Shown here: one piece after another, positions 18,134 through 24,219 of the stretch
Position numbering within the stretch: the stretch's first letter is position 1
Layout of the letters: the number at the start of each line of letters is the position of its first letter
Assembly: GCF_947503705.1 (NCBI RefSeq)
Contig: NZ_CANNES010000001.1
Location: forward strand, 682,001-746,000
Direction: 5' to 3'
Length of the DNA: 64,000 bases
DNA from: an uncultured Tateyamaria sp.
GTDB taxonomy: Bacteria > Pseudomonadota > Alphaproteobacteria > Rhodobacterales > Rhodobacteraceae
The notes under the pieces: model-generated
What the model saw: only the letters and a program-made list of their open reading frames with translations
The model's database searches: none
Told to the model about the DNA's origin: nothing
Position numbers and translations under genes: made by a program

Positions 18134-18442
18134 CAGATCGCCTTTTCAGTTACTTCGGAAGCATTGCAATGCGCCGTAACGTAATCGGGGCGACGCGGAT
18201 GTCCACTTGAATATTGGGAAAAGAGTTCCTCGGCGCCGCGCACTGGGTGGGGGCTGTTAAACGCGACGCCGAGGGAAGCTATATGCAGCTACAATGTCCA
18301 ACATGCTTTACGATCAAGGCAGGAATGTGGTCCCTGCGCGGCGTTTTCTGGAAACTGATACACATCACAACGCGTGGGGTCGAGACGCGCGAAATGGCGC
18401 GGTTCGACCCCACGCCTTTCCCTGAGAGCTGTGTTGAGGAAT
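18134..18442. other. 309-base intergenic region with large hairpin
   Basis: This lies upstream of the gamma-glutamyltransferase gene and downstream of the anti-sigma-like gene, both on minus. I see no convincing gene; small plus-strand frames here lack family features. The notable feature is the 12-bp inverted repeat at 18372-18415. The 100 bases before 18133 should hold the promoter of the gamma-glutamyltransferase gene. Confidence 0.5.
18372..18415 (-). repeat. 12-bp perfect inverted repeat downstream of the anti-sigma gene
   Basis: GCGTGGGGTCGA (18372-18383) pairs perfectly with TCGACCCCACGC (18404-18415) across a 20-base loop that can itself pair through CGCGC/GCGCG. It begins 28 bases after the stop codon of the minus-strand RsbW-like gene. 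No T run follows on the minus strand, so it could be an RNA-stabilising or Rho-assisted 3' end. Confidence 0.6.
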
Positions 18443-18928
18443 TCAGGCGGCCGAGCCCTTTGTCGCGACAGCGAGGCGGAACATCAGCTGGTTTTCCCAG
18501 TCCGAACGCTCGTACCGCACCTCTTTGGCCAGATCCTTGATCAGGAACCAGCCAAAGCCACCCTCTGGCATGTCCTGCAAGGCGACGTCCACATCGACTG
18601 CGGCACCGACAGGCGTCTGCCCGTCTGGCATGGCCCGACCATGATCGACGACCTTCAGGTGCAGCCCATCCTTGGCATGTTTGCACATGATATTGATCGG
18701 CCCCGCCGCGTCTCCCTCGGGATAGGCATGTTCGACGATATTGTTCAGTGCCTCGGCCATCACAAGCTCGACCGTGCCTGATTCTTCCACGTCCAGTTCA
18801 AGCGGTGCCAATCCGTCAAGCAGCGCCTTGAGTGCGGTCCGCACAGCTATCTGACTGCTTTGAACCGAAACGCGAAATGGGGGCAACGTGTCACTTGTGG
18901 TCATCACTACGGCCTTCATATTTAGCAC
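18443..18928 (-). CDS. RsbW/SpoIIAB-like anti-sigma ATPase
   Basis: A 161-residue GHKL (HATPase_c_2) protein. Helix N carries VMAEALNNIVEHAYPEG, the G1 box is VVDHGRAMPDG and the G2 region is MPEGGFGWFLIKDLAKEV. These serine kinases bind a sigma factor or another partner and phosphorylate a STAS antagonist in partner switching. The start at 18928 is only four bases after the STAS gene stop, so the two are co-translated; ATGs at 18919 and 18904 are alternatives. No sigma factor, RsbU-type phosphatase or second kinase is in view, so the regulated partner is unknown. Confidence 0.86.
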   Translation of the reverse strand: MLNMKAVVMTTSDTLPPFRVSVQSSQIAVRTALKALLDGLAPLELDVEESGTVELVMAEALNNIVEHAYPEGDAAGPINIMCKHAKDGLHLKVVDHGRAMPDGQTPVGAAVDVDVALQDMPEGGFGWFLIKDLAKEVRYERSDWENQLMFRLAVATKGSAA

Positions 18929-18932
18929 GGGA

Positions 18933-19271
18933 TCATGACTTGAGTTCGGTCAGTGCGCCATCCAGCGTCGGAAATACGCTGAACACGCTGTCCATTCGGG
19001 TCAGGCGAAACACCTTGTCGACGGTGGGCGTCAGCCCGGCCAAGGCCAGTTTGCGGGCCTGTCCCATGTGTTTCATCGCGGCGACGATTGCGCCCAGGCC
19101 GCTCGAATCGATAAACTCGACCGCGCTCAGATCCAGGACAACGGTATCGCTGCCCCCATCCGTCTTGGCCCGCATTTCATCCTTGAATTCAATCGCGACC
19201 GCGGCGTCAATTCGCGTATCATGCACGCGGACAACCTGTAGGTTTTCCTCGGATCGACTGCTAAGTTCCAT
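18933..19271 (-). CDS. STAS-domain anti-sigma factor antagonist
   Basis: A 112-residue STAS protein of the SpoIIAA/RsbV type. The loop VEFIDSSGLGAIV carries the site of regulatory phosphorylation, by analogy Ser57 (SpoIIAA Ser58). It is the likely substrate and ligand of the RsbW-like kinase encoded four bases downstream. Together they form a two-gene partner-switch module. It is divergent from the thiolase gene, with 91 bases between starts. Confidence 0.9.
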   Translation of the reverse strand: MELSSRSEENLQVVRVHDTRIDAAVAIEFKDEMRAKTDGGSDTVVLDLSAVEFIDSSGLGAIVAAMKHMGQARKLALAGLTPTVDKVFRLTRMDSVFSVFPTLDGALTELKS

Positions 19272-19362
19272 TCCAGCGCCTCTTGCATTCCATGTCTCAA
19301 TTTCGTGTGTAAGGGCTAAATCTTACCAATCAGTTGCTCCGATGCGGGCAGGGGGATGAGAA

Positions 19363-20535
19363 ATGAAATCAGTTGTGATCGTTGCCGCCACCCGGACCCC
19401 GATGGGTGGGTTTCAAGGGGCCTTGTCCGACATGACGGCCGCAGAGCTTGGCGGTGTGGCCATCAAGGCGGCGCTTGATAACGCAGACTTGACCACGGTA
19501 GACGAGGTTCTGATGGGCTGTGTCCTGCCAGCAGGCCAAGGTCAGGCGCCCGCCCGCCAGGCCGGGTTTGCCGCTGGTCTGACCGACGAGGTGCCCGCAA
19601 CAACCCTCAACAAGATGTGCGGATCAGGGATGAAGGCAGCAATGATCGCCTTTGACCAGATCGCGCTGGGCCAGACCGATACAATGATCGCAGGCGGGAT
19701 GGAGAGCATGACAAACGCCCCCTACATGCTGCCCAAAATGCGCAGCGGGGCCCGTTTGGGTCATGGGCAGGTCGTCGATCACATGTTCCTCGATGGCTTG
19801 GAGGATGCCTATGACAAAGGTCGCCTCATGGGGACCTTCGCCGAAGACTGCGCCGAGACCTATCAGTTCACCCGCGAGGTGCAGGACGAATATGCCCTGG
19901 CGTCGCTCGCCCGGGCGCAGGCGGCCCAAACCTCAGGCGCGTTCGAGGGTGAATTGGCAACGGTCGAGGTGAAATCACGCAAAGGGGCCGTTCAGGTCAC
20001 TCAAGACGAACAACCCGGCACCGCGCGCCCCGAAAAAATCCCCAACCTGAAGCCCGCTTTCCGCGAAGGCGGCACGGTAACGGCGGCCAATGCCTCCTCA
20101 ATCTCCGATGGGGCTGCGGCACTGGTGTTGGCATCTGAGGACGCGGCGCAGGCCCGAGGGCTCATGATCCGAGCACATATCCTGGGGCACGCCAGCCACG
20201 CCCAAGCGCCCGGCCTATTTACCACAGCACCCGTGCCCGCAGCCCGAAAGCTGCTGGATCGGATCGGTTGGGACAAGAACGATGTGGACTTGTGGGAGGT
20301 GAACGAAGCGTTTGCCGTCGTCCCGCTGGCCTTCATGCGGGAAATGGGGCTGAGCCATGACATCGTGAACGTTAACGGTGGGGCCTGTGCGCTGGGCCAC
20401 CCTATCGGAGCATCGGGTGCGCGGATCATGGTGACTTTGCTCAATGCTTTGGAGAAACGAGGGCTCAAACGCGGAGTGGCTGCCATCTGTATCGGCGGTG
20501 GCGAGGGTACAGCCATCGCAATTGAGCGAGCCTGA
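19363..20535 (+). CDS. Acetyl-CoA C-acyltransferase (thiolase)
   Basis: A 390-residue thiolase. The acyl-enzyme cysteine is Cys86 (LNKMCGSGMKA), the general bases are His346 (ALGHPIGASGAR) and Cys376 (AICIGGGEG). It either condenses two acetyl-CoA or cleaves 3-ketoacyl-CoA in fatty-acid or amino-acid breakdown; the sequence alone does not fix the direction. No phaB or phaC gene is adjacent. The ATG at 19363 follows GGGGGATGAG. A gene-end hairpin repeat begins three bases after the stop. Confidence 0.93.
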   Translation: MKSVVIVAATRTPMGGFQGALSDMTAAELGGVAIKAALDNADLTTVDEVLMGCVLPAGQGQAPARQAGFAAGLTDEVPATTLNKMCGSGMKAAMIAFDQIALGQTDTMIAGGMESMTNAPYMLPKMRSGARLGHGQVVDHMFLDGLEDAYDKGRLMGTFAEDCAETYQFTREVQDEYALASLARAQAAQTSGAFEGELATVEVKSRKGAVQVTQDEQPGTARPEKIPNLKPAFREGGTVTAANASSISDGAAALVLASEDAAQARGLMIRAHILGHASHAQAPGLFTTAPVPAARKLLDRIGWDKNDVDLWEVNEAFAVVPLAFMREMGLSHDIVNVNGGACALGHPIGASGARIMVTLLNALEKRGLKRGVAAICIGGGEGTAIAIERA

Positions 20536-20537
20536 CC

Positions 20538-20581
20538 CTTCATTGTTCCAAAAATACTTCCGGGGTCCGGGGCAGCGCCCC
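20538..20581 (+). repeat. Gene-end dispersed repeat, most complete copy
   Basis: After the thiolase stop codon the sequence reads CTTCATTGTTCCAAAAATA, then CTTCCGGGGTCC and a GGGGC-AGC-GCCCC hairpin (20569-20581). The first part matches the elements behind the beta-propeller and ALDH16-type genes. The hairpin could serve as a 3' end, though no T run follows. Confidence 0.55.
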
Positions 20582-20609
20582 AGCCCTACGGTTGCAAAGG
20601 ATAATTCCC

Positions 20610-21062
20610 ATGCCGGATTACGCAACTCTCGCAAAAACGATCCAAAGCCTCACGACAGGTGAAACAGACAGCGTGGCGCTGATGGCGACAGTGACTTGCG
20701 AGGTGCATCACAGCGATGACCGCTTTGACTGGACGGGGTTCTACCGGGTGACAGGCCCCGAGATGCTCAAGATCGGGCCGTATCAGGGTGGGCATGGGTG
20801 CCTGCAAATTCCATTTTCGCGCGGGGTCTGTGGTGCGGCGGCCCGAACGGGCCAAGTGCAACTGGTGCCCGATGTCGAGGCGTTCGACGGGCACATCGCC
20901 TGCGCGTCTTCCACCCGGTCCGAGCTGGTGTTGCCGGTCTGGGACAAGCAGGGGGCGTTGATCGCGGTTTTCGATATCGACAGCGATCAGGCGGACGCCT
21001 TCACGCAAGAAGACGCTGCGGCGCTGGCACACGTTCTGCACATGGTTTTTGCACAAGGCTGA
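20610..21062 (+). CDS. GAF-domain free methionine-(R)-sulfoxide reductase
   Basis: A 150-residue single GAF domain. The fRMsr/MsrC signature is complete: GPYQGGHGCLQIPFSRGVCG and then HIACASSTRSELVLPV, giving the three conserved cysteines that reduce free Met-(R)-O and form the recycling disulfide. The enzyme uses thioredoxin. The ATG at 20610 matches the family start; an upstream ATG at 20592 would add six residues. Its stop is 65 bases before the XRE regulator gene. Confidence 0.88.
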   Translation: MPDYATLAKTIQSLTTGETDSVALMATVTCEVHHSDDRFDWTGFYRVTGPEMLKIGPYQGGHGCLQIPFSRGVCGAAARTGQVQLVPDVEAFDGHIACASSTRSELVLPVWDKQGALIAVFDIDSDQADAFTQEDAAALAHVLHMVFAQG

Positions 21063-21076
21063 AAATCTGACTTGAT

Positions 21077-21118
21077 TTTTCACGGCGGCTGGCGTTACGT
21101 GAAATTCGAGGGAGAATT
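21077..21118. promoter_or_regulatory. Inverted and repeated TTTCAC half-sites before the XRE regulator
   Basis: TTTCACG at 21078-21084 and CGTGAAA at 21098-21104 form a 7-bp inverted repeat with a 13-base spacer. A third half-site, TTTTCAC, lies just before the start codon at 21117-21123. This is the natural place for autoregulation by the XRE/cupin protein encoded at 21128. Confidence 0.4.
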
Positions 21119-21127
21119 TTCACCACC

Positions 21128-21703
21128 ATGACGCTGCAATCCGTTCCAGCCACCGTTGACAGTCTTGGGGCCGACCTGCGTGCCTTGCGCAAGGCGCGCG
21201 GATTGACGTTGCAGGCGATGGCCAATGCGGTGGGGCGCTCTGTCGGATGGGTCAGTCAGGTAGAGCGGGACCTGAGCGAGCCATCGATCACCGACTTGCG
21301 CCACATCGCGGCAACACTGGATGTGGCGGTTTCAACGCTCTTCCGTCGTGGGGCATCGCCGGCGATCGAGGACGGTTACGTGGTGCGCAGTGGCGCACGC
21401 AGGCCTATTGGCTCGCGCGCCGCCGGTCTGGTCGAAGAATTGCTGTCCCCCGATCTCACCGATGATTTCGAGATGGTACACTCCACCTTCGAGCCGCATA
21501 GCGAGATCACAGAGCCGGTGTCGCGCCCCACGCAAGAAGTTGGTTATCTGATTTCGGGTCGGCTTGATTTGATCATCTCTGATCAGCGTTTCACAATCCA
21601 TCCCGGCGACAGTTTCCGCATCCGTGGCGAGCCGTTTCGCTGGTTGAACCCCTATGATGCCCCTGCCGTGGCGATCTGGGTCATTGCGCCGCCGGTCTAC
21701 TGA
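21128..21703 (+). CDS. XRE-family regulator with C-terminal cupin domain
   Basis: A 191-residue transcription factor. The helix-turn-helix covers about residues 12-66 (LRALRKARGLTLQAMANAVG, then VSQVERDLSEPSI). The cupin sensor domain covers about 105-190 (SRPTQEVGYLISGRLDLI and IHPGDSFRIRGEPFRWLNP). This architecture is common in regulators of amino-acid and polyamine metabolism (PuuR/SutR-like). Its stop overlaps the start of the LysE gene by one base, and a GFA gene follows, so it probably controls its own operon. The repeated TTTCAC half-sites just upstream are candidate operators. Confidence 0.9.
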   Translation: MTLQSVPATVDSLGADLRALRKARGLTLQAMANAVGRSVGWVSQVERDLSEPSITDLRHIAATLDVAVSTLFRRGASPAIEDGYVVRSGARRPIGSRAAGLVEELLSPDLTDDFEMVHSTFEPHSEITEPVSRPTQEVGYLISGRLDLIISDQRFTIHPGDSFRIRGEPFRWLNPYDAPAVAIWVIAPPVY

Positions 21704-22323
21704 TGAGCTTTGACGGTTGGGTCATATTCGCGCTGTTCTGGGTGGTTTTTGTGACCACACCCGGGCCGAACGCGGTTAATTGCATCACCAATGGGATGAC
21801 CATTGGCTTTCGCCGGTCCATGGTTGGCGTGCTTGCGATCCTGACTCAGGCAACTCTTTTCCTGATCCTGTCCGCACTGGGGATCACTGCACTCATCGCC
21901 GCCTCACCAACCGCTTTTTCGGTGGCCAAGCTGATCGGTGCGGGGTTCCTGATCTATCTCGGTGTCCGGGGGTGGATGCGGGCGGGACAAATGGCACAGC
22001 CAACGGAGCAATCGGGCAAGTCCGTCTATTTGCGCGCGCTGGCCATTGCCACGATCAATCCGAAAAGCGTCGCGGGCTATCTCGCTGCTTTTTCGCAATT
22101 CGTTCAGCCGAACGTGCCCGTTTGGGATCAGATGGGGGTGATCATCCCCACTGCCCTGATCATCACGGCGTTCAGCTACACTGCGTTCACCGCACTGGGT
22201 GCGGGCATCGGTCAAGCGGCTTTGGGCGCGGTGTACAACATTTGGGTCCGGCGGATCATGGCGACCTGTTTCATCATTTACGGCGTTCTTCTGGGTACAG
22301 CCGCCACGCCGGGGAGGGCCTGA
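21703..22323 (+). CDS. LysE/RhtB-family amino-acid exporter
   Basis: A 206-residue membrane protein with about six hydrophobic helices. The N-terminal TPGPNAVNCITNGMTIGFRRS is the family signature. LysE/RhtB proteins export amino acids or related metabolites. The gene starts on the last base of the regulator stop and its own stop shares a base with the next start, so the three genes are one translationally coupled operon. The substrate is unknown; the cupin regulator may sense it. Confidence 0.9.
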   Translation: MSFDGWVIFALFWVVFVTTPGPNAVNCITNGMTIGFRRSMVGVLAILTQATLFLILSALGITALIAASPTAFSVAKLIGAGFLIYLGVRGWMRAGQMAQPTEQSGKSVYLRALAIATINPKSVAGYLAAFSQFVQPNVPVWDQMGVIIPTALIITAFSYTAFTALGAGIGQAALGAVYNIWVRRIMATCFIIYGVLLGTAATPGRA

Positions 22324-22694
22324 TGCTGACAGGCAGCTGCAATTGCAAATCCATCACGTTTACGGTGAAAAACGTTATTCGGTCCAGCGCGTGCCACTGC
22401 GGCCAATGCCGCAAGCAAACGGGGCACCACTGGGCCTCTGGCCTTGTCGTTGATGACGATCTCACGGTGTCGGGCGAGGTGCGTTGGTACGCCTCCAGCG
22501 ATTTTGCCAAGCGCGGGTTTTGCCCGGACTGCGGCAGTTTTCTGTTTTGGAAAATGGTCGGCGAACCAAAGATGAGCTTTTCGCTTGGTGCCATTGACGG
22601 GCCAACGGGCCTGCGGCTCGACCGCCATATATTCACTGCCGACAAGGGCGACTATTACGACATCGCGGACAACGTTCCGCAACGGGAGAACTAA
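22323..22694 (+). CDS. GFA-family zinc protein
   Basis: A 123-residue glutathione-dependent formaldehyde-activating enzyme/CENP-V fold protein. Zinc ligands appear as GSCNC, CHCGQC and FCPDCGS, followed by RLDRHIFTADKGDYY. Family members were first described as condensing formaldehyde with glutathione, though most have no demonstrated activity. It is the last gene of the regulator-LysE-GFA operon. Its stop is 21 bases from the stop of the convergent RTX gene. Confidence 0.9.
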   Translation: MLTGSCNCKSITFTVKNVIRSSACHCGQCRKQTGHHWASGLVVDDDLTVSGEVRWYASSDFAKRGFCPDCGSFLFWKMVGEPKMSFSLGAIDGPTGLRLDRHIFTADKGDYYDIADNVPQREN

Positions 22695-22714
22695 GCGATG
22701 CGATCCGCGCTTAG
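22691..22714. repeat. Hairpin spanning two convergent stop codons
   Basis: CTAAGCG (22691-22697) and CGCTTAG (22708-22714) pair across 10 bases, covering the end of the GFA gene and reaching the gap before the RTX gene stop at 22716. There is no T run, so termination activity is uncertain. Confidence 0.4.
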
Positions 22715-22715
22715 C

Positions 22716-24134
22716 TTAGACCTCAAAGAGAAATGTGTCGGCGATTGCCGCCCCAAGGTCCGGGCCCGTTTCGGGCGCTTCTGTCGCAGGTCCAGTGTTC
22801 GGCCCGCCCAGAACGAGCGTCGTGCCGTCAAAAAAGAAGAAATAGGTATCATCTCCAAGACCACCATCGACCGTGTCGTTGCCGCCGCCCGCGTAGATGA
22901 CATCATCGCCATCCCCGCCGAAAATAAGGTCGTCACCCGCTGTGCCATAGATAAGATCGCTGCCCTCGTCACCATAGACGATTGCGCCGGTAACGGCCCC
23001 AAGAGTTGGGTTGGCCGTGGCGTGAATCTCGTCATCCGCAACCGTACCAAAAAAGACGGCCCTGCCAAAACCATTCGTGAATTCCGTGGTCTGAGTTATG
23101 CCGCTGCCATCGGGTTGTACAGGCGGCACATCACCCAAGGGTGGGGCATCGTCATAATTGGCGTCTTCGACAATTTCGATGTCTATCCCCTCGTCTTCTG
23201 CCAGCGCGTCAATCTCTTCTTGATCGACGAAAGCCTCGTCGATGATGTACTGAAAATCAATGGAATCGAACCAGGCGTCCGTGATCTCGTCCCAGTTCGG
23301 GGCAAAGGGCGTCGCACCCACATTTTCCATCAGCAAACCATCGACATTGTCCAACAGTTTCCACCATTCAAGGTTTGTGCCGCCATCGTTTCCATTCGCG
23401 CCAAGGTAAGCGCCGCCGTTGAGGAAGATCTTTGCATCGGCATCGACTGCGTGAACCGCGTCGGCAATGTCGTTGATCAAAGACATCATCTCCTGAGCTG
23501 CGACGATCAATTCCTCGAGAGTGCCGTCGAATGCGCCGTCGCCATCTGCATCGAGGTAGTAGCGCGACACATCGTCGAGGAAGACGCCAGTATAACCGGC
23601 TTTAACAATCATGACCGCATCAGCGATGACAATGTTGCGCCAAGCTTCATCGCTGTAGTCAACGATATAGCCGAAGTTTCCGTCACCGCCCTCTTCAGGG
23701 CCGGTGGCAACGCCCACGTGTTTTTTCAACCAATCGGGCGCACTGTCGTTGATCGTGCCGAAATCGAGGTCGTCAGGATCATTCGGGTCCGGGGAAACCC
23801 AACCTTCATCGTTGGGGTCCCAGTAACTGCGATTGTGATCCACGACGGCAACGTTGACATAGCCGATGACGTCATGGCCGTTGTCAATCAGACCGGCCAA
23901 TTGATCCGATGTCAGCGTGTCGGGAATGCTGTCCGACGTGATCCCGGTTTCGATAATCAGCAACGGGTCGCTGCTAGCCGCCAACTCAGCCGCAAAGTCA
24001 TTAAAGGTGGTCACACCCTCCGGGCTGTCCGCGTCCTCTTGGACGCTGATGTAATAGTGAAAAGGCGTATCAGCCGTACCTTCCGGCGCGGAGTAGGACG
24101 ATGGAGATGCGAAACTCGGCAGACTGGTCATCAA
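22716..24134 (-). CDS. GH114/TM1410-like domain fused to RTX calcium repeats
   Basis: A 472-residue acidic protein. Residues about 25-300 resemble the GH114 (endo-alpha-1,4-polygalactosaminidase-like) TIM-barrel: GHDVIGYVNVAVVDHNRSYW, FGYIVDYSDEAWRN and AGYTGVFLDDVSRYYLD, the last with the acidic pair expected at the active site. Residues about 385-435 hold nonapeptide RTX repeats (YGDEGSDLI, YGTAGDDLI, FGGDGDDVI, YAGGGNDTV). There is no N-terminal signal peptide and the C-terminus ends TFLFEV, as in type I secreted proteins. No type I exporter genes adjoin it. The likely target is an extracellular galactosamine-rich polymer, by inference only. Confidence 0.8.
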   Translation of the reverse strand: MMTSLPSFASPSSYSAPEGTADTPFHYYISVQEDADSPEGVTTFNDFAAELAASSDPLLIIETGITSDSIPDTLTSDQLAGLIDNGHDVIGYVNVAVVDHNRSYWDPNDEGWVSPDPNDPDDLDFGTINDSAPDWLKKHVGVATGPEEGGDGNFGYIVDYSDEAWRNIVIADAVMIVKAGYTGVFLDDVSRYYLDADGDGAFDGTLEELIVAAQEMMSLINDIADAVHAVDADAKIFLNGGAYLGANGNDGGTNLEWWKLLDNVDGLLMENVGATPFAPNWDEITDAWFDSIDFQYIIDEAFVDQEEIDALAEDEGIDIEIVEDANYDDAPPLGDVPPVQPDGSGITQTTEFTNGFGRAVFFGTVADDEIHATANPTLGAVTGAIVYGDEGSDLIYGTAGDDLIFGGDGDDVIYAGGGNDTVDGGLGDDTYFFFFDGTTLVLGGPNTGPATEAPETGPDLGAAIADTFLFEV

Positions 24135-24219
24135 TTACCTCACACACAGAAACTGGGTCGCAAGCCAATGCAACTCCAGCATGAAACTAACAAAATGAGA
24201 ACGAGAGGGGCACCACAAA

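Noticed and set aside
18401-18415. tRNA-like GGTTCGACCCC sequence
   Set aside because: It is one arm of the 12-bp inverted repeat; no acceptor, D or anticodon arms fit around it.
24135-24219. Glycine or SAM riboswitch before the betaine operon
   Set aside because: Only 85 bases are available and no conserved riboswitch core is visible.
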